DNA from: Poa pratensis
Taxonomy: Eukaryota > Streptophyta > Magnoliopsida > Poales > Poaceae
Assembly (NCBI GenBank): GCA_947311845.1
Contig: CAMZMU010000012.1
Coordinates: forward strand, 3,758,290 to 3,822,289
Direction of reading: 5' to 3'
DNA: 64,000 bases
In this document: positions 44,410 to 56,352 of the stretch, piece by piece
Position numbering within the stretch: position 1 is the stretch's first letter
Layout: every line of letters begins with the position of its first letter
Made by a program: the position numbers and the translations under genes
The notes under the pieces: generated by a model
Told to the model about the DNA's origin: nothing
Databases searched by the model: none
Seen by the model: only the letters and a program-made list of their open reading frames with translations

Positions 44410-47400
44410 ATGGCGAAACCGGCGCGATCGCCGACGGCGGAGGCCCCGCCGGCCGTGGAGAGGTCCCGCTCCGCGGTCGGGTCGGGGCTGCGCTCCCTCG
44501 CCAGCGCCGCCTCGGGTTTTCTGGATCGGTGGTCGGTCGTGGGGACTGGCGTCTCCAGGCTCGAGAAGGCTCTCGGCGACCAGTTCCCGGAGGGCGAGCA
44601 CTACTTCGGCCTCGAGAACTTTGGCAACACCTGCTACTGCAACAGCGTCCTTCAGGTAACCCCCAACCCCCTTTACTCCATCGATATACGACAGGACGGT
44701 GGTTTTAGCAGCATGTTCCGTGGCAATCTGCTGGTATTCCTGTTCAATTAACTTTTCATTATGGCGCTGCTTCCGAAATAGTCAGAGGTTCTATTGGTTG
44801 TTGCCGCAGGCATCAGATTTTGTTGTTGTAGCAAAGGCGCGGTTTTATTGTGATTCGTAGGTTAGAACTCATGTATTCCGACTCCTGGTAGGTTTACTCG
44901 TGTATGTTGATAATGTTTCTTCCTCACCCTGAAAACCTACAGCCTGCAGGCTACACATGATGATCTCCTTTAGGATATTTTGACTTCTGAGAATATGCTA
45001 AGCTTTCTTTGCTGTCTGATGCCAACTAGTCTGCTAAACTTGCACCATGTTTAGTTTTGTTTGTAGACAAGCAGTGGTCATTTGTTGTATACATGGCGAG
45101 TGCCACTAAAACTTAATGCAGAAACCTTCATTCAGTCAACTATGACATGAGCTCTTCACAGCTTATGCTGCAATTTTGGTTACCCCTTAAAGTTAGTGTC
45201 CAAACATGTTCTCCTTTTGATGTTCTTATTATTCTCATATAATAAAAATTTAAACACGGCAATATTACAGTTCAATTCTGTTGTTCTCGACTAATCTCAC
45301 ATTTTTCATATATATATTCCCGCTAGTTTGTTTGAAATATCCAACAATGAAGCGAACTGTTACAACAGGATAATATGTCCTGAGTCATCTTATCCATGTC
45401 CCACGTTACATATCGAATATGATTTAATGGTTCCTGTGACACAAATCAGACGGCATGTTTGTTTGGCATTGCTAATTGTGGATTATTGATATTCTTGAAT
45501 TCCATCCGAATAAAAAATGTGTCTGACTATAGCATTGATTTGGTTTTTAATACTGGTTAATCCCAGTTAACAGGGGGTCATTTCCATACAATTTGAAGGG
45601 AAATCATATTCCTGACACAATACGATGGTTAATTATCTTTGTGTTGGCTATTTGGTAGCATACATGTATTATTGTAAGCCTTTTGCATAGTATTCAGAAT
45701 CATCTTATTCAGTGAGTGATTTTATATGTTTTCAAATTATTTCTTATTCCAGTTCAGTTTTAATTCCTGTTTTAATTTGGTATTGTAGTAAGTTCTTGTT
45801 CTTCACACAGATCATTTATTCATGCTTGCTACAAGCACTACGCAGATATTGGTGCATTATCTAATTAAATGCCCATGTTATACGTTGTTTCAGGCACTTT
45901 ATTATTGCATTCCATTTCGAGAGCAGTTGCTAGAATATTCAGCAAATTACAAGAATCCAGGAGGGGCTGAGGAAAATTTGCTGATCTGTTTGGCAGATCT
46001 TTTTGCACAGGTGGAAAAAAAATTATTAGCTGCTATACTGCTACATTTACTATGTTGTTGCTCTTTGGTATGAATTAGTGTATCGCTAACTAGTCAATGC
46101 AGACATGGATTCCATGCCATGGTAATGGTAAAAACAAGAATATGGTAATATTGAAGATTATTCGTTTTACTTGAGATATAACTTTATCAAGATTGAAATT
46201 ATTCGTTTGATCAGCTCTATCTTATACAAAGCCACAATGTTCAAGAGATCATGGTATCATGTCAATGAAAGGGATGTGAGTCAGGTTTTAGGTTATCTGG
46301 TGATTGTTAGAGGGGACTATGGTGGTAACTAGGATTCTGAAGGAAATTAATGGATAGCTGGACAGACTTATCGCCTGAGCTATTAGATTTCATTAATAAG
46401 AGGGTTATAAATTGTGGAGGACACAAATGGAGCAGATGGAAATGACTGAAAAACAACAATAACTAACTCATTCTTATTGTATCGACAAAGATCTTAGGTC
46501 ATGTTACAATGTATTTAATCAACAATTCGTAGTTCTGACCAGCAGTATGTCAAAAGTACAAAGTATTTAGACTGCCAACATGAATTGGTATCCACATAAT
46601 TTCGAAATATACTTTGGTAATCTTATTTATTCGTGATTGACAGGTTAGAATAATAAACCATGTCATAAATTCATTCTTTAATTTATTAAAATGTCATTTA
46701 TTATATGTTGCGGTTATAACAAGCGAGACAACGCAGTAGTGAAAGTAATACTTTGGTGATCATGTCAATCTCTAAACGGCCTATACTTAGTGTTGAAGGA
46801 AGTACTAAGAACAATAAGAAGTAATAACATCATTTCTTGATAATCCGTTCCATTATTTGGAGTTAAATCTTTTTCCGCACTATGTGACAGTTTGTGTGCA
46901 CTAGCACATGTGTGTGCGCTTCTGCATTGGGGAGGAGTACTGAAACCTGAGAGAACTGTACTATACAATCTAAATTGGAAGCTTTTTTACTCTGGAGATT
47001 TGTCCAGATTTTTCTTTACAAGATAATAAGCTAAGCTTTTGCGACTCCTCATGATTTACACTTTCAGTGCAGTGATAGACGCATTGTAGACTTATGTAGT
47101 AGCAGAGTTAATTTGAATTGTCTCAAATCTCAGTTATGCACGGAGGTTGATGCCAATTTTATGAGTTGCTTCATCTAACAAGCTTGCTCACAACTGTGAT
47201 TTGTCAGCTTAACTCACTTGCAACCAAGACAAGCAAGCAGACATGTTATTAGTTTCTATTAGCTGTTAACTCTCTTATTTATGCTTTCATGAGCATGACG
47301 TCACTGGGTTTGCGCATGTTACATAAAACTTCAGCCGATTCTTATTCATCTAGTAACAACGGTAATGATAACTTGCAGATAAGCCTATCGAAGAAAAAGA

Positions 47401-49224
47401 CTGGTGTTATTTCTCCAAAACGTTTTGTCCATCGGGTGAGGAAACAGAATGAATCGTTTCGGGGTCATATGCACCAGGTAAATTACATATATTTTACAGT
47501 GCTCTTGCATCATGTCAACTGCATCATCATAGCATAACCTGGACCTTGCTAATGTTGGTAGCTTATTAGTGCTCAGGCATTTATATGGTAATTAAGTAAT
47601 GCGAAGTGAGCTATGTGTATAGACTGCATCTCTCTTTGTTACTCTTTTTTCTAGGGTACTTGAGCAGAGTTTCCCTCCACTGACGCAACTCCTGTAGAGT
47701 TGCTTAATATTTTTTGATTTTTTGCCTTTGCTCATGCTGTATTAAAGAAGTTCAGTCATCTCTGATGATCTGGAACCGTTGCAAAAAAGATACGAATTAT
47801 GCTTACCTTTTCGGGACATAAAAGGGTGATTGTTCCATAAGTAACATCTCTTTTTCTTATTACTCTGTAGGATGCCCATGAATTTTTGAATTTTTTGCTG
47901 AATGAGATTGTCGATATTTTGGAAAGAGAGTTTAGTGCCATGAAGGATTCTCCTGAAACCACATCCCCTGATGGAGGGGCCTCAAATGGGGAAGTTAATC
48001 ATTTAGCAAATGGAGTTCAAACGGAGCCATTGGTTACATGGGTCCACAAGAATTTTCAGGTACTATGATTACTAAATGCAAAAATGTATGTATTTTCTGC
48101 CATGGAGGTTGTGTTTAATCGCCATTTTCCCATATGAAGGGTATTTTGACCAATGAAACGAAGTGCCTGATGTGTGAGACTGTCACCGCAAAGGATGAGA
48201 CGTTTTTAGATTTGAGCGTTGACATTGAACAGAATAGTTCACTCACAAGCTGCCTGAAGAATTTCTTTTCCACCGAGACTTTAAATGCCGATGACAAGTT
48301 TTTCTGTGATAAATGCTGCAGGTAATAATGTTCTTTGTGATTTTCATCCTTAATGTTTTGTCTCTGGCAACAATAGAGACCTTATGAACTAAATTGCCAA
48401 CAAGAGTTTAAATAGTTATGGTATGGAATCGATCAACCAACTTATTTTAAATCTGATTGAAATTAAACAACTATTATTAAAGAGGACCTTGTAGCTCAAT
48501 TTCCTCGATTTTCTTGAGGTTGCTGTTCTTTACACTCAGTTCTGGGGCACGGTTAACAATCTCCATTTCCTATGTTTTCTGCAAGTTCTGTTTATTCTTT
48601 GTTCCTCGTCAGTATTGCATAATTCCTTGATTTTTATACTATAAGTATATTTAGCTAAATCAGCAGCTCAATGCCTCAGATGTCAGTTTGTTCAGTACTT
48701 GCTGCTCCTCGCTGGATTGTCATACTTGGTCTTTGTAGATAGAAGAAATACGTCAAGAACTACCATGCATGGAAACTACTTTGTCTAGCTTGCTTTCCTT
48801 TTAACATTGAAATTTTGGTCTACGGTTCAGTTTGCAAGAAGCACAGAAGAGAATGAAGATAAAAAAGGCACCACAAATATTGGTGATCCACTTAAAGCGC
48901 TTCAAGTACATTGAACAGCTGAGTCGGCACAAGAAACTGTCATACCGAGTGGTATACCCCATGGAGCTGAAGCTGAGCGCCTCTGACGATGTAGATTGTG
49001 AGTACTCCCTCTTTGCTGTGGTAGTCCACCTCGGGAGTGGCCCCTTCCAGGGACACTATGTAAGCCAAATTAAAAGCTGTGACCACTGGTTGTCTTTCGA
49101 TGATGACAATGTTGAGAAGATTCAGGAGTCCGCCCTGCAAACTTGCTACGGTTCTTCTCACGAATATTCCGGCAACACCGATCATGGCTACATCTTGTTC
49201 TATGAGCGCATTGCGAAGAGCTAG
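44410..49224 (+). CDS. UBP3/UBP4-like: Ubiquitin carboxyl-terminal hydrolase (UBP3/UBP4-like, USP12/46 class), 6 exons
   Basis: Cysteine protease that removes ubiquitin from proteins; the Arabidopsis homologues UBP3 and UBP4 are nuclear and needed for pollen development. Exons 44410-44655, 45894-46010, 47379-47477, 47871-48059, 48140-48321 and 48831-49224 join to 1227 bp, 408 residues, all introns GT-AG. Seen: Cys box [10 protein letters not shown] with catalytic Cys75; the QDAHEF block (from 154); two zinc-binding CxxC pairs, CLMC (226, 229) and CDKC (273, 276); His box with GHY, catalytic His353; and WLSFDDDNV with the Asp near 368. All catalytic parts are intact. Odd: about 43 extra N-terminal residues precede the usual start; see findings. 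Start chosen as the only upstream in-frame ATG. A Harbinger element begins 295 bp after the stop. Confidence 0.95.
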
Positions 49225-49337
49225 GAATTGACTTTGCTTAGCGGGGGCGCGAAATAAGGTGTACAGTGTAATGGACGGAAACCTGATAACATTTTTCTCA
49301 GTTTATTTACTACACTGCAGTAGAATAGACTTTGATG

Positions 49338-49343
49338 AATAAA
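49338..49343 (+). terminator. Polyadenylation signal of the ubiquitin protease gene
   Basis: AATAAA about 115 bp after the stop codon, in an AT-rich 3' region. Confidence 0.5.
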
Positions 49344-49712
49344 AGATTTTTTGTACATAGACCAAATGTGTGATCCAGATTCGGATTGAACTTCTATGTT
49401 TGTTTAGTTTTCAGAATCGATGCAAAAGCTAATTAGATTATAGTCGTTGGTTTTAACAGGTCTTTGTGAACACAAGATTAATCAACTTAGAGCATCTGAA
49501 TTTCAAAAAAAAAAACTTAGGGCATCTCCAGCCGTTCGGTGCCCCCAGGCCGTTTTCCAGCACTAAATTCGGCCGTCTGGGGAGCATCGGCGCCGTCTGG
49601 GGAGCATCGGCGCTATATCGCGCCGTGGGTGTCGCCGTTTCTCAGCCGTCAACCCAACAGTTAATTTAAAAAAAAAAGTGGGCGAAACTTAACTAATCTA
49701 GATGAATTTCAT

Positions 49713-50938
49713 TCATATATAGATGAAATCCGTACAGATTAGGCCGATTACATAGTAAACTTTTAAAAAAATTATATAAACTAGAGATGGGCGCTGACTG
49801 TAGAACTGCGTGTAGTCGCCGTCGTCGTCGTCGTTGGGCGGCACGTCCGGCGCACGGCTGAGACTTGCGTCGTCGTCGCCGTGCCACCTGCTTGGCTTGG
49901 GCGCCTCCTCGTCGTCGATGTCGTCGAGTATGATGACACGGGCTCGGGCGGCCTGGTCAAAGTGCACCTAACGGCGAGCGGCGCGCTCCAGCAGCCGCTG
50001 CTTGCGCTTGACCTCCTCCTGCTCGTGCATGCGCCTTGACCAGGTGCACGCGAAGTCATCGTCGGCCAGCAGCACGTCATTAAACGACAGCTGCTCAGCG
50101 AGACGCTGCCCGGGGAAATCCTCCGGGTCACCTGGCGCCTCCGAGTTTAGCGCCGACCGCACATAGTCGCGCAAGAAGCCGCCTGTGTCGGGCACCTTCT
50201 TCGGCTTCTTCAGCGGCGTGCCGCCGGCGCCGGGCTCCAGCTTGGGCTTGACGAGGCGCATGCGGCCCTTGGCGGCTACGGCGCGGCGGTCGTTGATGAC
50301 GATGCCGCTGCGCCTCGGGCGCAGCTCCTCCTCCGGCTCGGGGTTAACCCGAGCGAACGGCGTCGGCAGCTTGTACCCTGAGCGTGGGGTCGACAACGAA
50401 CGCGGCCCGAACGAAGAGGAGGACGAACCGCCGCCCATCCTTCTGGGCATCCACGACGAGCCATGGCGCCGAGTGACGGTCGGAGCACGCGTCGGCATCA
50501 TCAGACGCAGCTGGTTGCCGCCGTCGATGTGCTCGAGGACGGCCGTCGCGTATGCCCCGGCGCGCCCTACCAGAGCCTCCGACAGCCAGCGTTGTTCCGG
50601 CCAGAGACCTCGTCGTTGGTCTCCGCCAGCTCCTGCCGTTGCCGCTCCACGAAGTAGGTCGTCTAGAAGGCGGGGTTGGCGGGGTCCCAGCGTGGGTCCT
50701 CACGCTGCTCGTCGGTGAGCCCGCCGAGAACCAGCTGTATCTCGGTGACACGGTCTGCGCCTTCCGGTGGCGGAGGCACCAGCACGCCGCCATCGCTCAG
50801 CCGCCAGTCGTCGGGGACGCGCATGTCGGGCAGTGCTGGGTAGCCCGCCTCGTACAACATACGTGCCTCCCAATCGTGCAGAAAATGGCGGCCGAAGCCG
50901 TTAGCCTCCGCGTCGTCGCCTGGGAATCTCTCGGCCAT
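49713..50938 (-). pseudogene. Broken ORF of the Harbinger-type element, function unknown
   Basis: Starts MAERFPGDDAEANGFGRHF at 50938 and continues with a WEARMLYEAGYPALPDMRV stretch. It is cut by a TAG near 50660, changes frame, and resumes (50501-49968) with WMPRRMGGGSSSSS, a Pro-rich part and a charged helix (RRMHEQEEVKRKQRLLERA). After another stop at 49967 it ends with an acidic stretch (DDIDDEEAP, NDDDDGDY). I recall similar proteins being frequent in Triticeae repeats but know no function. No DDE transposase motif is present. Confidence 0.6.
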
Positions 50939-51220
50939 CGTCGGTGTGGTTTGGATAGAGAGAGAAAAGAGATGTGTGCCCTATGGACGGCGAGGGAGAA
51001 GAGAGAGATGTGCTCTGTGGACGCTGAGGGAGGGGGGTTAAATAGAGCGCGACAGGAGGCGAGAGGACGGGCAGCTGGCGCGCCATTACTTTGGCGCGTG
51101 GCCCACGATTGGACGCGTCGGTGACTCGCCTGAAAGGCTCAACGGCGCGGCAGACTTTTGACCGGTGCGGGAGCCGAGGGGAAGAGGGCGGCGGCTTTTA
51201 TTTTCCTTCACGCGTTATTT
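50720..51220. repeat. Copy A of an internal tandem duplication in the Harbinger element
   Basis: 501 bp from cccgccgagaaccagctgta to cacgcgttattt. Copy B is 51267-51649 plus 63074-63189, with only a few substitutions. Between the copies lies the 54-bp exon-derived insert. Copy A covers the first part of the broken ORF and its upstream region. Confidence 0.92.
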
Positions 51221-51269
51221 TGGAAAGAGAGTTTTGTGCCATGAAGGATTCTCCTGAAACCACATCCCC
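51216..51269 (+). other. 54-bp fragment identical to exon 4 of the ubiquitin protease gene but for one base
   Basis: Matches 47915-47968 of exon 4 base for base except T for A at 51235, same orientation, 3301 bp downstream. It fills the junction between the two copies of the tandem duplication. Overlaps of five bases (tattt) at its left and three (ccc) at its right are shared with the element, as in repair by microhomology. The flanking exon and introns are not included. It is in the opposite direction to the element's broken ORF. Confidence 0.95.
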
Positions 51270-51819
51270 GCCGAGAACCAGCTGTATCTCGGCGACGCGG
51301 TCTGCGCCTTCCGGTGGCAGAGGCACCAGCACGCCACCATCGCTCAGCCGCCAGTCGTCGGGGACGCGCATGTCGGGCAGTGCTGGGTAGCCCGCCTCAT
51401 ACAACATGCGCGCCTCCCAATCGTGCAGAAAACGGCGGCCGAAGCGTTAGTCTCCGCGCCGTCGCCTGGGAATCTCTCGGCCATCGCCGGTGTGGTTTGG
51501 ATAGAGAGAGAAAAGAGAGGTGTGCCCTATGGACGGCGAGGGAGAAGAGAGAGATGTGCTCTGTGGACGGTGAGGGAGGGGGTTAAATAGAGCGCGACAG
51601 GAGGCGAGAGGACGGGCAGCTGGCGCGCCATTACTTCGGCGCGTGGCCCTGATGATGTGGATCACACGTTCGTTGGGAGACCTCAAGAGGAAGGTATGAA
51701 GCAGTGTAGCAGCAGTTTCCCTCAGTATGAAACCAAGGTTTAATCGAACCAGTAGGAGCAAGAAATCACTTCTGAAGGTTGTCAGTGGCGCGCTGACGTG
51801 GAACCTGCACACAACACAA

Positions 51820-52905
51820 TCAAACTACTTTGTCCCAACGAAACAGTGAGGTTGTCAATCTCACCGGCTTGCTGAAAACAAGGATTAAACGTATGGTGTG
51901 GAAAACAGTAGTAAATTGCAGAGAATGAAAACTTCTACAACCATATTTTCCTCTCTCATAATAACTTTCAGTAGCATCATGAACAAACTTAACAATATAA
52001 CTATCACATAAAGCATGCTTTTCATGATCTACAAACACATAATTTTTATTAAGCTCAAAAGCAGTGGGGTTATCAAACCCACTTTTGACAATAATAGTAT
52101 GATAAATATCATTAGGCAATATCGGACCATCATCAAGAGCATTATCATATATAACATTAGGGAGCACATTTTTACTTTCTGCAATTTCCTTTTCTTGAGT
52201 CAAGGAGCTTGTTATTTCAAATTTATCAAAAGGAGATATTTTAATAGAATCATGACATTCAGCAATATAGCATTTTTCCTCCTTATGTAGGCATGGAGGG
52301 TAATCATATAATGTAAGAGTTAAAGAGTTACTATCTTTAGGAGGTAGGTCCTCCTTTTGTTCATCACTCTCTTCCTCTTTTTCATCCAATGAGCTTTCAG
52401 TTCCAGCAATTTCTTCTCCCACGGGTTCCTGAAAGGTAGCAAGTTGTTCTGGAGAATAAGTTTTCTCAAGAAATTCAGTGATATAAGGATTATCATTGTA
52501 ATATTCAAGGCAATAACCAAGTATAGCATAATTCTCAGTTCTACAAGGAGCATCATCTTGAATAAAACCAGCAATTTCATAGGAACCCTTAAAAACAACA
52601 AATTCTTCAATTTGTTCAAGATTATCAAAGTCATAGTTTCCTTTAGCATAAGCAGCCAAGATTTCATTATCATTATAATCACATTGGAAAGGGAGGTGTT
52701 TATGCCTCCTACAGCAAAAACATTCATTAAAGCACCAGGATTCATCATAAGTAAAGCACAAGTTTCTAGAAAAACAATTCAATTTATATATTTGTACCCA
52801 TAAGTGTTTCCCTTTTTGAGACAAGCGGTATTCCTTATAGTAATTCTGTTGTTCCTCCGTGAACCCACTTAGAAAATAAGATTTTGTTTCAAAGAGAAAA
52901 CCCAT
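51820..52905 (-). CDS. Acidic 361-residue ORF of the non-autonomous LTR element, function unknown
   Basis: Open frame from the ATG at 52905 to a stop at 51820 with no internal damage. The N-terminal part is Cys-rich (CFNECFCCRRHKHLPFQC, about residues 57-74). The middle is very acidic (SLDEKEEESDEQKEDLPP, about 171-188). A Cys/His string KEEKCYIAECHDS follows, then a segment ending ESYYERGKYG. The last 45 residues read through into the truncated LTR (below 51932), so the present end is probably not the original one. No gag, protease or polymerase motif. Product and role unknown. Confidence 0.5.
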   Translation of the reverse strand: MGFLFETKSYFLSGFTEEQQNYYKEYRLSQKGKHLWVQIYKLNCFSRNLCFTYDESWCFNECFCCRRHKHLPFQCDYNDNEILAAYAKGNYDFDNLEQIEEFVVFKGSYEIAGFIQDDAPCRTENYAILGYCLEYYNDNPYITEFLEKTYSPEQLATFQEPVGEEIAGTESSLDEKEEESDEQKEDLPPKDSNSLTLTLYDYPPCLHKEEKCYIAECHDSIKISPFDKFEITSSLTQEKEIAESKNVLPNVIYDNALDDGPILPNDIYHTIIVKSGFDNPTAFELNKNYVFVDHEKHALCDSYIVKFVHDATESYYERGKYGCRSFHSLQFTTVFHTIRLILVFSKPVRLTTSLFRWDKVV

Positions 52906-53086
52906 TGATAGCGAATAAATAACTAGATATAATAACAAACCGAAATAAACTAAATGCAAGAAACTAATTTTTTGTGTTTTTGATAGATAAAAGCAAACAA
53001 GACAAGATAAAATAAACTAAGCAAGACAAAAACAAAGTAAAGAGATTGGAAGCGTGAAACTCCCCTTGCAGAAATCCTCTTGCTCT

Positions 53087-53101
53087 CCGGCAACGGCGCC
53101 A
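53087..53101 (-). other. Primer binding site, tRNA-Asp type
   Basis: Minus strand tggcgccgttgccgg, ten bases inside the right LTR of the 51650-63068 element. Confidence 0.85.
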
Positions 53102-53638
53102 GAAAAATGCTTGATGACGTGGATCACACGTTCGTTGGGAGAACCCAAGAGGAAGGTTGAAACAGTGTAGCAGCAGTTTCACTCGGTATGAAACCAAGGT
53201 TTAATCGAACCAGTAGGAGCAAGAAATCACTTCTGAAGGTTGTCAGTGGCGCGCTGACGTGGAACCTGCACACAACACAATCAAACTACTTTGCCCCAAC
53301 GAAACAGTGAGGTTGTCAATCTCACCGGCTTGCTGAAAACAAGGATTAAACGTATGGTGTGGAAAACAGTAGTAAATTGCAGAGAATGAAAAGGAACAAT
53401 GTTTGCAGTTGGTTGTATTATCAGTGTAAAAGAATGGACCGGGGTCCACAGTTCACTAGTGGTGTCTCTCCATAAAAGATAACTAACATGCTGGGTGAAC
53501 AAATTACAGCTGGGCAATTGACAAAATATTGAGCGCATGACAATGCATATATATGACATGATGATTACTATGATATTCATGTGGGCATTACGACAAAATA
53601 CATAGACCGTTATCCAACAGCGTCTATGACTAATAATC

Positions 53639-55290
53639 TGTTGGAGATATGCCCTAGAGGCAATTAATAAAGTGATTTTATTTGTCATATCTCTTATTGT
53701 TCATAATACGTTTTAATACCATGCTATAACTGTATTACTCGGAAACATAATACACGTGTGGTATAGAAACAACCAGGTCCCTAGTAGCCTCTACTTGACT
53801 AGTCCGTTGTGTAACAGATGATCAAGGTTTCCTGATCATGGGCATTAACCGGTTAACAACGGAGTCATATCATTGGGTGAATGATTTGATGGACATACCC
53901 AAAATATATATAGAAACGTAGTTTCAGATCTTGGACCGTGAGATTATATCAAGTCGCTGCTTCTGAAAGATACGGCTGATCGCACCTAACGTCATGTCTC
54001 ATACGCACGACAATAAGGGTGACACCTTCGGGTATTGGAAGGAAGTAGTCGGGGCGAGTAATCAATAGCGGGAATTGCCAATCCGCATAGCAGGATAGAT
54101 ACTCTGGGCCCACTCGGTGAGATTACATCTAATGAGCTTGCAAGCATGTGACTAGGTCACGGGGATGTAACATCACAGACGAGAGAAGATAGATTGTCAA
54201 GGATGAGGTCAAGCTCGGTAAAATGTGATACCGGAGAACGACACTCGACAATCTAAGTATCACCAGGCAAGAGATTGAAACTGGACGTCTACAGGTTCAA
54301 ACGAATAAAGAGACATTCGTGGACACACAGGGGCTATCATGGATATCCAGATTCCGCTGTTAGTCGATTGATCGGAGAGAGAGTCTCGATCATGTCTGGG
54401 TGATCCCGAACCGTGGGGTAACACACTTAAGGGTGGGTGACGATTAGATTGGATTTAGAGAGAATGAGAAACAGGAACTCCGGAAGTGTTCTGGAGCTCC
54501 GGAAGTGTTCCGGTAATTGTCCGATGATTGATCGGAGGCCACGAAATATGTTTCGGGGTCCGAATGAATTAAATAATATGTATCTAATATTAATAAGTGT
54601 TATTAATGATTAAATACATGTTTATTTAATTAATTTCGAATTTAAAAGGCATTAAAAGTTAAATGGGCCTTAGAGGCCCATTCGGGGAAAAAGAAAATAA
54701 AAGGGAAAAAGGAAAAAGGGGGGCTGCCACCCTAGTGGGCCACATGGGGCCCACTAGGGCAGCCGCACCCCCCCATGGCCGGCGCACCCCCCATGTGGGA
54801 ATAGTCCCACATGGGGGAGCCAAGGGGTTGGCCTCCCTCCCTCTCCTTTATATAGGAGTGCCCCCATGCCTTGAAAATTGCCCATCTCCTCTCTTCTTCT
54901 CTCCTACCTTGAACGGGGTTCCGATTCTGGAGCTTCGTACGAGGAGAGAAGTCTCTCTTAGTTTGCACACCGCCGTGCTGCTAGATCCACTCTTCCACTT
55001 CCGCTGCTCTGCTGGATCTGGAGCCCGGAGGTCGTCATCCACACCGTACGTGTGTGGAACCGCGAGGCGCCATCGTTTGGCGCTGGGAGCTGTCTACTTC
55101 CACTACACGACCTGAGGTCGGCTTCGTCGTCTTCATCGTCAACGTTCGTGCGGGACGATCCCGCTTTCGGTCTACAAGGGTATGTATTCCGTTCTCCTTC
55201 CGTATAGTATATCTGCATAGAATAGATCTTGGCTAGTTTATGGTTATCGTTGCTAGGAAATTTTTTGTTTTCTGCCTACGATTCCCAACA
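53639..55290 (+). repeat. 5' LTR of the young Copia
   Basis: 1652 bp; TATA-like box (tttatata) near 54847, about 40 bp before a pyrimidine-rich stretch that could start transcription. A 150-residue frame inside it is not a gene, since it recurs (shortened) in the other LTR. Confidence 0.95.
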
Positions 55291-55291
55291 G

Positions 55292-55303
55292 TGGTATCAG
55301 AGC
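55292..55303 (+). other. Primer binding site, initiator tRNA-Met type
   Basis: tggtatcagagc, one base after the 5' LTR of the young Copia. Confidence 0.92.
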
Positions 55304-56352
55304 CGATCTATGCGTAGATATATCTGTACGGTTAGAACACATGTTGAATGTGGGCATCGATTCTACATTTGTTACCCTCTAGCGTGTACTTGTTTATATC
55401 GCGGCATTGTGGGATGAAGCGGCCCGGACCGACTTTACGCGTACTCTTACGCGAGACTGGTTCCACACCTGACATATGGCTTGTACCGTATATGTGGCTG
55501 GCGGGTGTCTGTATCTCCTACAATAGTTGATATCGCATTTACAATGGAGGGCCCCGAAAGGGGTGTAATAGAGACAATTGTCTTATCGCTGTTGTGGTTG
55601 TTTTCGTAGGTAAGAAACGGTTCTTGTGCGGAAGCCCTAGCAGCCACGTAAAATATGCAAAAGATAAAGTAGAAGCGTCTAACTTTATTTTGCAGGGGCA
55701 ATGTGATATGGTCAAGGTAGGTTTATTAAATTGTTTATAAACTGTTGGCGCGAAGGAGACCATCGGCGCGGAGAAGACCATATCATGTCGCATTACATTT
55801 CATATTAGATGTTATGTAGGTTGTGTGCATCTTATATTGTGTATATATATATATGTCTATATATTAGTTACACGGCGGTAGTAATATAAGATGATCCCTC
55901 CCAAAATTCCGATAATAGTGTTCTCCCTCTGTCGTGCACCACCAATAAAGTTCTACGTTACGGGGTACGTCGTTTGGGGTTTCGATCCCGTTCGTCTACA
56001 CTCGTCTCTTCGTTCGCATACAGTGGGTGTAAGCCACGTTGCACACGCAAATACGGCAAAGGGTGTTATGGCGAGCCTAGCATATACCAGTATATGGCCT
56101 CGGAACACAAGTACCGAAAGGTTAAGCACGAGTCACATACGGTGATGTGATTGATATACGATGTCTACCTTTGAAGTTATGCTATTCGCCTGATCGATGG
56201 GGGTAGCGTAATGGATGGGGATTGTGTAATCACTAAGACGATGAGAGGGATACTCGTCTTGAGTGGGAGTTCTGGTAGTTTTAATTTTGCTAAAACTTGA
56301 ACCCATATTTTATTATGAACAAACGTCTTATGTTTTGCAAATTCCATTGTAG
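55304..56352 (+). other. Untranslated leader of the young Copia
   Basis: About 1 kb between primer site and gag start without a convincing reading frame. It contains a short TA-dinucleotide run near 55840-55853. A long leader before gag is usual in this group and may hold packaging signals, none of which I can recognise by eye. Confidence 0.6.

Noticed and set aside
51198..51407. 69-residue minus frame joining transposon ORF to antisense exon-4 sequence
   Set aside because: It has no start context of its own and arises by chance from the duplication junction; the interest is in the DNA junction, not a fusion protein.
54663..55115. 150-residue frame with a related 106-residue frame at 61381
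   Set aside because: Part of the Copia LTRs, covering promoter and leader; different lengths result from indels.
55292..55303. tRNA-like string tggtatcagagc (also at 33396-33407)
   Set aside because: These are primer binding sites complementary to initiator tRNA-Met; no cloverleaf surrounds them.
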